From assembly GCA_035556555.1 (NCBI GenBank), contig DATMES010000055.1:1-49142 (forward strand): DNA of 49,142 nucleotides, given 5' to 3'. Of this stretch, positions 24,890 through 32,109 are shown piece after piece. Each line of letters starts with the position of its first letter. Positions within the stretch are counted from its first letter, which is position 1. The notes under the pieces are model-generated. The model searched no databases and had not been told where the DNA came from. It worked only from the letters and a program-made list of their open reading frames with translations. This DNA is from Frankiaceae bacterium. Its GTDB lineage: Bacteria > Actinomycetota > Actinomycetes > BP-191. A program made the translations under genes and the position numbers.

Positions 24890-24966
24890 GCTCGCACCTT
24901 CGACGGATACGCAGCGAACCTGAGCGCGACGCCCCTTTTCGGTCCCAACGGGCCACGGACACGACA

Positions 24967-24977
24967 CCCGAACGGGT
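24967..24977. promoter_or_regulatory. CCCGAACGGGT element upstream of the LPATG gene
   Basis: This 11-mer lies 77 bases before the leftward start of the LPATG protein. The same 11-mer occurs at 29716-29726 and its first 10 bases at 13329-13338, each 83-85 bases before another leftward start and in the same orientation. Confidence 0.4.
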
Positions 24978-24992
24978 CATTGCGTCCCGGCG

Positions 24993-25006
24993 GGGTCCTT
25001 GGTCCC
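24993..25006. promoter_or_regulatory. DosR/DevR-like box upstream of the CBS gene
   Basis: The 14-mer GGGTCCTTGGTCCC matches the DosR-type dyad GGGACC-NN-GGTCCC at all but one base of the half-sites. It lies 75 bases before the CBS protein start. A DevR-like regulator with the DosR recognition helix is encoded 1.6 kb away. Confidence 0.55.
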
Positions 25007-25080
25007 GTTCCGGGCGGGCCGAGCGGCCGTACCCGCGCCCGCTCGTGCGCCGTAGCGTCGTTCGCGGAGAGGAGCCCGCG

Positions 25081-25500
25081 ATGAGCGTCACCGTGGCACG
25101 GGAGCCGCTGGTCTCCAGCGTGATGACGCGGCTGCTCGTGACCGTCGGTCCCGACGAGTCCGTCTATGCCGCGTGGGACCTGCTGAGCCGCGGCCGCATC
25201 CACCACCTGCCGGTCGTCGTGCAGGGCCGCTGCGTCGCGGTCGTCGAGGACCGGGCGGTCGCGGCCGCCATCGCCGGCCCGATCGCCTCCGGCCGGCACC
25301 GCGTCGCCGACGTCATGCCCTCGCGGGTGCACTGCGTTCTCCCCGACACGCCCGTGCGGAGGGTGGCCGAGATCATGGCGCTCGAGGAGACGACCGCGGT
25401 GCCCGTGGTGGACGAGCACATGGAGCTGCTCGGTCTCGTCACGCACCGCGACGTCGTGCGCGCCGTCGCGACGCACGGCCTCGGCTCAGCGCACGACTGA
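25081..25500 (+). CDS. Two-CBS-domain protein (Hrp1-like)
   Basis: 139 residues, almost entirely two CBS motifs: SSVMTRLLVTVGPDESVYAAWDLLSRGRIHHLPVV... and ADVMPSRVHCVLPDTPVRRVAEIMALEETTAVPVVD...LLGLVTHRDVVRAV. Paired CBS domains bind adenine nucleotides as a Bateman module. Short stand-alone members include mycobacterial Hrp1, one of the most strongly induced DosR-regulon proteins. ATG with GAGAGGAG upstream. A DosR-like box precedes it, and the DevS-like kinase gene converges on it with a 15-base overlap, so it is probably a target of that two-component system. Confidence 0.88.
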   Translation: MSVTVAREPLVSSVMTRLLVTVGPDESVYAAWDLLSRGRIHHLPVVVQGRCVAVVEDRAVAAAIAGPIASGRHRVADVMPSRVHCVLPDTPVRRVAEIMALEETTAVPVVDEHMELLGLVTHRDVVRAVATHGLGSAHD

Positions 25501-26607
25501 CAGCGGGACGCGCCAGCGCACGACGGTGCCGCCCTCCGGCCTGTTGCCCACGGTGCACTCCCCGCCGAGGACGGCGGCGCGCTCGGTGAGGTTGCCGAGC
25601 CCGAGGCCCGGCGGGCGGTCCGCCGCGAGGCCCACGCCGTCGTCGGCGACAGTCAGCACTACCTCCCGGTCGCCCGCCGTGACGCCGACGTCGACGCGGT
25701 GGGCGCGGGCGTGCTTCGCGACGTTCGTCAGCGCCTCGCGCAGCGCGGCCAGCAGGTGGTCGGCGATCGCGTCGGGCACCGCGCTGTCGACCAGCCCGTC
25801 GAACGTCGCCCGCGGCGTGAACCCCAGCGCGTTCTCCGACTGCTGCACCAGGCGCAGCACGTCGGCGCGGAGACCGTGCAGCCCACGGTCCGCGGTCTGC
25901 AACGCGAAGATCGTCGAACGGATGTCGCGCATCGTGGCGTCGAGGTCGGCGATCGCGCGGGTGAGGCGTTCGACGACCTCGGGCTTGGTGGCGTAGCGCA
26001 GCGTCGCGCTCAGCGCGAGGCCGGTGGCGTACAGCCGCTGGATCACGGTGTCGTGCAGGTCGCGCGCGATCCGCTCGCGGTCCTCGACGACCGCGACCTC
26101 GCGGACGCGGTCGTGCAGGCGGGCGTTGTCGATGGCGACGCCGGCCATCGCGGCGAGGCCGATCACGAGCTCCTCGTCCTCGTCGGTGAAGCGCGGCGCG
26201 CCGACCTTCTCGCTCAGGTAGAGGTTGCCGAACACCTTGTCCCGCACCAGGACCGGCACCCCGAGGAACGAGTGCATCGGCGGGTGGTTGGCCGGGAACC
26301 CGTAGCTCTCGACGTGCTGCGTGATGTCGTCGAGACGCACCGGCTTCGGGTCCCAGATGAGCAGCCCGAGAACGCCGTGCCCCTGCGGCGGCGGGCCGAT
26401 CCGCGCGATCGTCTCCGCGTCGATGCCGACGGTGATGAACTCGCTCAGCGTCATGTCGTCGGCGAGGACGCCGAGGGCGCCGTAGCGCGCGCCGACGAGA
26501 CCGCAGGCGGATGCGACGATGCGTTCGAGGACGACCGGCAGGCTCAAGTCGGACGCGACTGGGAGGATGGCGTCGAGCAGGCGTCGTAGCTCGTCGTTGG
26601 TGGCCAC
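25486..26607 (-). CDS. DevS/DosS-like GAF sensor histidine kinase
   Basis: 373 residues from GTG 26607, which gives a family-like N terminus; GTG 26655 would overlap the divergent regulator gene. One GAF domain (about 20-165) is followed by HisKA_3 with the phosphorylated His in [12 protein letters not shown] (about His185) and a HATPase_c domain (N-box [24 protein letters not shown]). In mycobacterial DosS the haem-ligating His149 sits in HPPM of GAF-A; here the equivalent [12 protein letters not shown] (about His108) is conserved, predicting a haem-based O2/NO/CO or redox sensor. DosS has two GAFs, this has one. It is divergent from its regulator, with only 12 bases between start codons. 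Confidence 0.9.
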   Translation of the reverse strand: MATNDELRRLLDAILPVASDLSLPVVLERIVASACGLVGARYGALGVLADDMTLSEFITVGIDAETIARIGPPPQGHGVLGLLIWDPKPVRLDDITQHVESYGFPANHPPMHSFLGVPVLVRDKVFGNLYLSEKVGAPRFTDEDEELVIGLAAMAGVAIDNARLHDRVREVAVVEDRERIARDLHDTVIQRLYATGLALSATLRYATKPEVVERLTRAIADLDATMRDIRSTIFALQTADRGLHGLRADVLRLVQQSENALGFTPRATFDGLVDSAVPDAIADHLLAALREALTNVAKHARAHRVDVGVTAGDREVVLTVADDGVGLAADRPPGLGLGNLTERAAVLGGECTVGNRPEGGTVVRWRVPLSVVR

Positions 26608-26619
26608 GGAAGGAAGCGT

Positions 26620-27273
26620 ATGGAATCGATCCGCGTGGTGCTGGTGGACGACCACGAGGTCGTACGCCGCGGCGTTGCCGACCTGCTCTCCCTCGAGGAC
26701 GACATCGAGGTCGTGGGCGAGGCGGGCTCGTACGCCGAGGCCATGGCGCGGGTCCCCGCGCTGCGCGCGGACATCGCCGTGCTCGACGTACGCCTGCCCG
26801 ACGGCAACGGCGTCGCGCTCTGCCGCGAGCTGCGTTCGAAGATGCCCGATCTGCGGGTGCTGATGCTGACGTCGTTCTCCGACGACGACGCGCTGTTCGA
26901 CGCGATCCTCGCCGGTGCCGCCGGCTACGTCCTCAAGCAGATCCGCGGCGACGACCTCGTCGACGCCGTCCGTACCGTCGGCCGCGGCGGCTCGCTGCTC
27001 GACCCGAGCGTCACCGCGCAGGTGCTCGACCGCCTGCGCAACCCTCCGCAGGAGGACCCGCGTCTCGCCGACCTCACCGGCCAGGAGCGCAAGATCCTCG
27101 AGCTCATCGCCGAGGGGCTGACCAACCGGCAGATCGGCGAGCGGATGTTCCTCGCCGAGAAGACCGTCAAGAACTATGTCTCCAGCCTGCTGTCCAAGCT
27201 CGGGCTGGAGCGCCGTACGCAGGCCGCCGTCTACGGCGCGGGACTCCTGGAGCGCAAGACCCAGGACGACTGA
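26620..27273 (+). CDS. devR: DevR/DosR-family response regulator
   Basis: 217 residues, the same length I recall for mycobacterial DosR, with very close sequence ([49 protein letters not shown]). Receiver acidic pair Asp10-Asp11, phospho-Asp56, LTS switch and KQIRGDDL Lys. The LuxR-type helix-turn-helix ([39 protein letters not shown]) keeps the DosR DNA-contacting KTVKNYV helix, so similar GGGAC/GTCCC boxes are expected. ATG with a GGAAGGAAG site. Probable targets nearby are the CBS gene and the oxidase downstream. Confidence 0.93.
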   Translation: MESIRVVLVDDHEVVRRGVADLLSLEDDIEVVGEAGSYAEAMARVPALRADIAVLDVRLPDGNGVALCRELRSKMPDLRVLMLTSFSDDDALFDAILAGAAGYVLKQIRGDDLVDAVRTVGRGGSLLDPSVTAQVLDRLRNPPQEDPRLADLTGQERKILELIAEGLTNRQIGERMFLAEKTVKNYVSSLLSKLGLERRTQAAVYGAGLLERKTQDD

Positions 27274-27286
27274 GGACCAAGGTCCC
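27273..27286. promoter_or_regulatory. DosR/DevR-like box upstream of the multicopper oxidase
   Basis: The 14-mer AGGACCAAGGTCCC begins at the last base of the devR stop codon and matches the GGGACC-NN-GGTCCC dyad except the first base. It lies 88 bases before the oxidase start. A weaker GGGACCCCGTGCCC follows at 27295-27308, giving a paired arrangement as at many DosR promoters. Confidence 0.55.
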
Positions 27287-27374
27287 GGTCGTACGGGACC
27301 CCGTGCCCTTCGGGTGAGTACGTCCGGTTGGCGACGATCGAGTCATCAACCGAGACGCATCGAAGGAACACGCC

Positions 27375-28430
27375 ATGTCGTACAGCAGCACCGTCCTGGG
27401 CGGGGTCGCGTTCGTCGTCGCCGCGAGCCTGCCGTTCGTCGCCATCGCCCGCGAGCAGTCCGACTCGCCGCGCGCTGTCGCTCCCGCGGCTGCCATGCCG
27501 TCGGCCGCCGCTTCCACCGACCACGGCGACGGTCATGGCACCGGGTCCGACGGCAAGATCGACTTCAAGGCCATGGACAAGGCGATGAAGGAGCGCACCG
27601 AGGCGTTCCCCGCCAAGACCAAGGGCCTCGGCGGTCAGCCCCTCGCCCCGCGCGTCCTCGCCGACGGCACCAAGCAGTTCACCGTCACCGCCGCGATCAC
27701 CGACTGGGAGGTCGAGCCCGGCAAGGTCGTCAAGGCATGGACGTACAACGGCCAGGTGCCCGGCCCGACCATGAAGGTCGACGTCGGCGACAAGGTGCGG
27801 ATCGTCCTGAAGAACGAGCTGCCCGAGTCGACCGTGATCCACCTGCACGGCGTACGGATCCCCAACGCCATGGACGGCGTTCCCGACATCACGCAGCACG
27901 CCGTCGAGCCGGGGAAGTCGTTCACCTACTCGTTCACCCCGGACCGCGTCGCGGTCGGCATGTACCACTCGCACCACAACGCCGTGACGCAGGTGTCCAA
28001 CGGTCTCGCCGGCATGTTCCTCGTCGGCGACATGCCGGTGCCCGACGGCGTGAAGGTCGCGCAGGACCTCCCGATGATGCTCAACGACTCCGGTGTCATC
28101 GGCTTCTCGCTCAACGGCAAGTCGTTCCCCGCCACCGCCCCCATCGTCGCGGCGAAGGGCGAGTGGGTGCAGGTCCACTACCTCAACGAGGGCGCCATGG
28201 CGCACCCCATGCACCTGCACGGCCTCGACCAGCTCGTCATCGCGAAGGACGGCTACCCGCTGAAGGACCCGTACCACGCGGACACGATCATGGTCGGCCC
28301 CGGCGAGCGGTTCACGATCCTCGTCAAGGCCGAGCTGCCCGGCACGTGGGCGTGGCACTGCCACATCCTCAGCCACGCGGAGAGCTCGAAGGGCATGTTC
28401 GGGATGGTGACCGCGATGGTCGTGAAGTAG
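27375..28430 (+). CDS. Two-domain multicopper oxidase
   Basis: 351 residues. Signal peptide or anchor (MSYSSTVLGGVAFVVAASLPFVAIA), a His/Gly/Asp spacer, then two cupredoxin domains. Copper motifs: HLHG (156-159) and YHSHH (197-201) in domain 1; HPMHLHG (277-283) and HCHILSHAESSKGM (328-341) in domain 2. The Cys329, His334, Met341 set is a type-1 copper site in domain 2, and the HxH pairs form the type-2/3 cluster at subunit interfaces, as in two-domain laccase or nitrite-reductase-like enzymes that trimerise. Likely role: extracytoplasmic oxidation of Cu(I), metals or phenols. Preceded by a DosR-like box, so possibly induced with the devR regulon. Confidence 0.9.
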   Translation: MSYSSTVLGGVAFVVAASLPFVAIAREQSDSPRAVAPAAAMPSAAASTDHGDGHGTGSDGKIDFKAMDKAMKERTEAFPAKTKGLGGQPLAPRVLADGTKQFTVTAAITDWEVEPGKVVKAWTYNGQVPGPTMKVDVGDKVRIVLKNELPESTVIHLHGVRIPNAMDGVPDITQHAVEPGKSFTYSFTPDRVAVGMYHSHHNAVTQVSNGLAGMFLVGDMPVPDGVKVAQDLPMMLNDSGVIGFSLNGKSFPATAPIVAAKGEWVQVHYLNEGAMAHPMHLHGLDQLVIAKDGYPLKDPYHADTIMVGPGERFTILVKAELPGTWAWHCHILSHAESSKGMFGMVTAMVVK

Positions 28431-28438
28431 GCAGGTGC

Positions 28439-28491
28439 GCGGGGCATTCCCCGCGAATGTCGAGGCGCCCACTCAACCGGTGGGCGCCTCG
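28439..28491 (+). terminator. Double hairpin terminator after the oxidase
   Basis: Two perfect stems follow the stop within 10 bases: a 6-bp stem at 28439-28454 with a 4-base loop, then an 11-bp stem (28461-28471 with 28481-28491) around 9 bases. Together they should end the oxidase transcript before the next gene. Confidence 0.7.
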
Positions 28492-28516
28492 CCATGTCCC
28501 AGAGGAGAACCCCTCC

Positions 28517-29113
28517 ATGCGCACCGTCCTGTCCCGCGCCGCCGCCGTTCTTGGTGGCGCAGCCCTCATCGCGGCCTCTCTGCCCGCCGGCACCGCCGCC
28601 GCCGCGACGTCCGCCGACTGCCCCGCCGAGTCCTCGACGCGCCTGCTCACCGGCGGCGTCCTCGGCTCGCCCGACAACAAGCTGTGGCTGTACTCGCCGT
28701 CCTCGACGCAGACCGTTCTCTGCTTCGACTTCGTCACGCCGACCAGCGACGTCCGCCTCGCCTCCGGCGCTGTCGTCATCGGCGCGGGCGTCGGCGCCAC
28801 GCCGCCGTCGGTGACCACCGGGAGCAACGCTGCCGCGTGCACGCTGGAGCTCGTGGACCTCGCCGACCCGGTGGCGTTCCGCATCGCGCTCGGCGCCGTC
28901 GGCACCACCGTGTGCTTCACGCTCAACGACGAGACGACGTCCGTCACGCTGAACGGCGCAGGCGTCTCCGGCACGCCCTCGGTCCAGGTCTGGCGCGACG
29001 GCACGAACTCGTGGCTCGAGTTCGCGCTGTGCTCCCGTCACCTGGCGGCGTTCTACACCGGCAACGAAAACCCGTACTGGGACTGCGCGTACGACAACGC
29101 GCGCATCGTCTGA
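28517..29113 (+). CDS. Secreted hypothetical protein
   Basis: 198 residues, ATG with AGAGGAG upstream. Sec signal MRTVLSRAAAVLGGAALIAASLPAGTAAAA. The mature part is small-residue rich with Cys at SADCPAES, TVLCFDF, AACTLEL, TVCFTLND, FALCSRH and YWDCAYD, consistent with three disulphides in a beta-rich extracellular domain. No family recognised. It stands alone after the double terminator. Confidence 0.7.
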   Translation: MRTVLSRAAAVLGGAALIAASLPAGTAAAATSADCPAESSTRLLTGGVLGSPDNKLWLYSPSSTQTVLCFDFVTPTSDVRLASGAVVIGAGVGATPPSVTTGSNAAACTLELVDLADPVAFRIALGAVGTTVCFTLNDETTSVTLNGAGVSGTPSVQVWRDGTNSWLEFALCSRHLAAFYTGNENPYWDCAYDNARIV

Positions 29114-29132
29114 CGTACGTCGCCCGAGCGGC

Positions 29133-29630
29133 TCAGCGCCGGCGTCCGAGCAGGTCGCGGACGTCGGTGTTGAGCAGCTCGCGCACGTCGGTGTTGAGCA
29201 GCTCGGTCAGCGAACGCTGGCGCGGGATCGACGGGCGGAACGGGTCCGGCGCGGGCAGCTCCGGCATCTCGTCGCGCGGGCAGCTCTGCAGGGTCAGGTC
29301 GGCGTACGCCAGCGCGTCGTTGCAGATCTTGTCGGTCGTCCAGCCCTGCAGCTTCCCGGAGGCCGTCAGCGTCGCCTTGTAGACGGTGATCTCGTTGCGG
29401 CGCGGGCGGTCGTAGACGACGGCAATCGAGCCGACGAGCTCGGCGCTGCCGCGACTGCCCAGCGGGCCGTCCCACGGGCGGTCGTAGCGCTGCCAGACGC
29501 CGGCGGTGGCGTTCCAGACGCCGCCCTTGGAGACGTCGAGCTTCTCCAGCGCGGACACGATCCGGCTCGCGGCCTCGAGGGGGAGGACCGCCGCGGGGCG
29601 GATCGACGCTTCGTGCAGCTGGACGCTCAT
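29133..29630 (-). CDS. Hypothetical protein with a C-terminal ELLNTDVR repeat
   Basis: 165 residues from ATG 29630; longer readings are antisense-like. No signal peptide or membrane helix. It has a helical N terminus (AASRIVSALEKLDV), a beta-rich middle (SAELVGSIAVVYDRPRRNEITVYKATLTASGK) with two Cys, a Pro-rich linker, and a tail with ELLNTDVR twice plus a degenerate DLLGRRR. The tail is likely an amphipathic helix for binding or assembly. It carries the CCCGAACGGGT element 85 bases upstream, as do two large surface-protein genes. Function unknown. Confidence 0.65.
   Translation of the reverse strand: MSVQLHEASIRPAAVLPLEAASRIVSALEKLDVSKGGVWNATAGVWQRYDRPWDGPLGSRGSAELVGSIAVVYDRPRRNEITVYKATLTASGKLQGWTTDKICNDALAYADLTLQSCPRDEMPELPAPDPFRPSIPRQRSLTELLNTDVRELLNTDVRDLLGRRR
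29161..29205 (-). repeat. 24-base tandem repeat encoding ELLNTDVR
   Basis: A 21-base block beginning ACGTCGGTGTTG occurs at 29161-29181 and again, identically, at 29185-29205 (period 24). It encodes the doubled octapeptide at the C terminus and could expand or contract by slippage. Confidence 0.8.
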
Positions 29631-29715
29631 GGTGCTCCGCTCGGGGCCTGGGACGGCGAAGGCTGATTCCGTCAGCCGAGGTAGTGATCGGCCGTACGGC
29701 GGTGCGTTCTGTTGG

Positions 29716-29726
29716 CCCGAACGGGT
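29716..29726. promoter_or_regulatory. Second copy of the CCCGAACGGGT element
   Basis: Identical to the element at 24967-24977. It lies in the 98-base gap upstream of the leftward gene starting at 29630. Confidence 0.4.
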
Positions 29727-29728
29727 GA

Positions 29729-30265
29729 CTACACCAGGCCCGGGTCGCCCGGCGGGAGCGCGCCCGCGTCGCGTTCCTTCACGACCTGCGCCGCGCGCGG
29801 CGTCGGCTCCGGGTCGCCCCAGTAGCCGACTTTGCCGAGGTCGCGTACCCAGACACTCGCCTCGAGCGCGGCGCCGTTGACCGGGTCGTCGAAGTACACC
29901 GAGTAGAAGATCGTGTGGTCGATGACCGGCGTCACGTCGACGCCGTGTTCCTGCAGCCGCGCCCGCAGCGCCAGCAGGTCCTCGACCGTGGGGACGTTGA
30001 ACGACACGTGGTCGAACTCCCGCCCCGGCGCCGGGATGCCCGCCGGCTTCTTCTCGCCCGTGTCGATGCCGGGCCACTCGAAGAACGCGAGCGTCTGCTC
30101 GTCGCCGACCTGGAAGAAGTAGTGGCGGTACGGGTACGGCTCGTTGGGGTCGCCGTTGCCCAGCGTGCCGACCAGGTCCATGCCGAGCACGTCCTGGTAG
30201 AAGCGGACCGTCGCGTCCATGTCCGGGGTGACCATGGCGAGGTGGTTGATGCCTGACCAGCGCAT
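29729..30265 (-). CDS. VOC-superfamily (glyoxalase/dioxygenase-like) protein
   Basis: 178 residues from ATG 30265. A vicinal-oxygen-chelate fold with two beta-alpha-beta-beta-beta modules: INHLAMVTPDMDATVRFYQDVLGMDLVG opens the first, with metal His in NHLAM; FDHVSFNVPTVEDLLALRARL opens the second, with His in DHVSF; and ALEASVW carries a late Glu of the metal site. Members are glyoxalases, extradiol dioxygenases or resistance proteins; the substrate cannot be read from sequence. It is the last chromosomal protein gene before tRNA-Ser. Confidence 0.85.
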   Translation of the reverse strand: MRWSGINHLAMVTPDMDATVRFYQDVLGMDLVGTLGNGDPNEPYPYRHYFFQVGDEQTLAFFEWPGIDTGEKKPAGIPAPGREFDHVSFNVPTVEDLLALRARLQEHGVDVTPVIDHTIFYSVYFDDPVNGAALEASVWVRDLGKVGYWGDPEPTPRAAQVVKERDAGALPPGDPGLV

Positions 30266-30330
30266 GGGTCGTACGGTACGCCGCCGGATGACTATCATCG
30301 AGGGCCGCGGGTCCGGCGACGGGGCCGCAG

Positions 30331-30423
30331 GGAGGCTTCGCCTAGTCCGGTCTATGGCGCCGCACTGCTAATGCGGTTTGGGTCTACAGCCCATCCGGGG
30401 TTCAAATCCCCGAGCCTCCGCCA
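30331..30423 (+). tRNA. tRNA-Ser(GCU)
   Basis: Class II tRNA: acceptor GGAGGCT pairs with AGCCTCC (30413-30419), G discriminator at 30420 and encoded CCA at 30421-30423. Anticodon stem CCGCA/TGCGG holds loop CTGCTAA (anticodon GCT), followed by a long variable arm (GGGTCTACAGCCC) and T arm CGGGG-TTCAAAT-CCCCG. The intact gene is kept at the integration end of the element to the right. Confidence 0.95.
30385..30423. other. Probable attachment site (att) of the right-hand element
   Basis: The 3' part of tRNA-Ser(GCU) adjoins a tyrosine integrase gene whose 3' end lies 92 bases away, the standard layout of tRNA-targeting actinomycete integrative elements. The matching repeat at the far end is not in the window; I found no second copy of the T-arm/acceptor sequence to 49142. 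The exact core length cannot be set from one end. Confidence 0.6.
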
Positions 30424-30514
30424 GATCTACCGTCTGACCTGCACCTTTACGGTTGTAGGTCTTCGGTAGCGGCTGCCTGGAGGGCGCCCGAACCGGCGAA
30501 AACGGCGCCGTTGG

Positions 30515-31810
30515 TCACACGGTGGACACACCGCCTCCCGTCGCCGCGACGGGCGCCTCGTCCGTGACGGGAACGCGACGGCGGCTGTCGAGCGACACCA
30601 CCTGCGCGATCCGATCGGCCGCGTCCCGGGCTACGGCGTGGTCGACGTGGACGTAGCGGTCGGCGGTGAACCACGACGAGGAGTGCCCGACCCGGGCGCT
30701 GATCGCCTTGATCGACACTCCGGCCAGCAGCCCGAGCGTCGCCGACGTGTGCCGCAGGTCGTGCAGCCGGATCACCGGCACACCCGCCTTACGGCACAGC
30801 GCCTGGAACCGCCGAGACACGAAGTCCGGCGACAGGGCCGTCCCGTCCTCGTTGGTGAACACCAGGCCGGTGTCGGTCCACGCCGCGCCCCAGGCCGCCC
30901 GCTCGGCGTCCTGCTCGGCGCGGTGCTGCGCAAGGACCGCCCCGGTGCCCGCGTCGAAGGTCACCGGGCGTTCCCCGGCCTTCGTCTTGGGCGCTCCGAC
31001 GATCACCCCGTCCCGCGTCCGGACCCGCTGCTCGGCAACGGTGGTCAGCAGGGCGTCGAGGTCGACGTCCTCCTCCCACCGCTGCCCCAGCACCTCACCA
31101 CGCCGCATCCCGGTCACAAGCGCCAGGTGGTACAGCGCCCGCAGCCGTTCCGGCTTGCGACCCAGCTCCGCGTCGCCGTCGAGGTAGTCGAGGAAGTCGA
31201 TCGTTTCCTCGGCCGTCCAGACGGTGATCTTCGGACGCGGTACCTCGGGCAGCTCGACGGCCAGCGCCGGGTTGAACACGAGGTACCGGGTGCGGACGGC
31301 CTTGTTCAGCGCCGCACGCAGCATCGCGTGGACCCGTCGCAGCGTCGCCGGGCTCATGGTGCGCCCGTGCCGGTTGGGCCGCACCGCCAGGTCGCGGAAC
31401 AGCCGCTCCACGATCTGCGGGTCACGCTCCAGCTCCGAGAGCTTCACCGACCCGATCGCGGGCTTGAGCAGCCGCTCGATGTAGTCGGTGTACGACTCGC
31501 GGGTAGTCGGGCGCAGCCGGACCTTCCCGGCCAGCCAGACGTCGAGGTACTGCCCGACGGTCATCCGGTGTGCGTCGCCGGGTCGGCCGAGCAGCGCCGC
31601 CGCCCGCTCGTCGCGGGCACGCTTCGCCGACTCCTTGTCAGCGAACCCTCCCTTCCGTTCCTGGTGCCTGTTGTTCCTGCCGCCGTCGATGTCGAGGCGG
31701 TACTCCCAGGGGCACTCGCACGCGCGCGGCCGGCCACCCGACTTGCGGGGGCAGGTCTTGCCGTGCCGCTGCGACAACCCTGGCTCCTTGCGGTTCGATC
31801 CTCTGCTCAT
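30515..31810 (-). CDS. int: Tyrosine site-specific integrase
   Basis: 431 residues. N-terminal Cys/His cluster (HGKTC, ACECPW) with DIDGGRNNRHQERKGGF, an AP2-like arm-binding region common in actinomycete integrases, then a SAM-like core-binding domain (TVGQYLDVWLAGK...). The catalytic domain has Arg236 (TGMRRGE), Lys near 275, His350/Arg353 (HDLRHTSATL), His376 (VGHSSS) and Tyr386 (ADRYVHV). It catalyses integration and excision at tRNA-Ser(GCU). Its ATG overlaps the excisionase stop by 3 bases (ATGA), so int is the distal gene of an ATPase-xis-int operon. Confidence 0.95.
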   Translation of the reverse strand: MSRGSNRKEPGLSQRHGKTCPRKSGGRPRACECPWEYRLDIDGGRNNRHQERKGGFADKESAKRARDERAAALLGRPGDAHRMTVGQYLDVWLAGKVRLRPTTRESYTDYIERLLKPAIGSVKLSELERDPQIVERLFRDLAVRPNRHGRTMSPATLRRVHAMLRAALNKAVRTRYLVFNPALAVELPEVPRPKITVWTAEETIDFLDYLDGDAELGRKPERLRALYHLALVTGMRRGEVLGQRWEEDVDLDALLTTVAEQRVRTRDGVIVGAPKTKAGERPVTFDAGTGAVLAQHRAEQDAERAAWGAAWTDTGLVFTNEDGTALSPDFVSRRFQALCRKAGVPVIRLHDLRHTSATLGLLAGVSIKAISARVGHSSSWFTADRYVHVDHAVARDAADRIAQVVSLDSRRRVPVTDEAPVAATGGGVSTV

Positions 31811-32109
31811 GTGTGGTGCCTCTCGGTGGAGAAGGCGTCACGGGGAGCAGTTGGTGACTCGTCCATTCTCCCACCGACCTGCGACACGACACCCGCGCTT
31901 TCGACCGGGCTGATCCCGAGCAGCGCGAGCAGCGGGGCGGTCGGGATGCGCAGTCGCCGGCCGAGCCGCAGCACCGGGGTCGGCCACTGTCCGGACTCCA
32001 CCAGCTCGTACGCGGCCGACCTGCCCAGGCCGAGCAGGCGGCCGGCGGTTGGCACGTCGAGGACGGGCGGCAGCGTCGTCAGGGCTTCGACCGTGACGTC
32101 GGCGGTCAT
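31807..32109 (-). CDS. xis: Excisionase-like helix-turn-helix protein
   Basis: 100 residues. Winged helix of the MerR/excisionase kind: DVPTAGRLLGLGRSAAYELVESGQWPTPVLRLGRRLRIPTAPLLALLG. Such proteins bend att DNA and turn the integrase toward excision. The C-terminal 30 residues are extra and disordered-looking. ATG 32109 overlaps the upstream ATPase stop (ATGA) and the stop overlaps int, so the three are coupled. Confidence 0.88.
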   Translation of the reverse strand: MTADVTVEALTTLPPVLDVPTAGRLLGLGRSAAYELVESGQWPTPVLRLGRRLRIPTAPLLALLGISPVESAGVVSQVGGRMDESPTAPRDAFSTERHHT

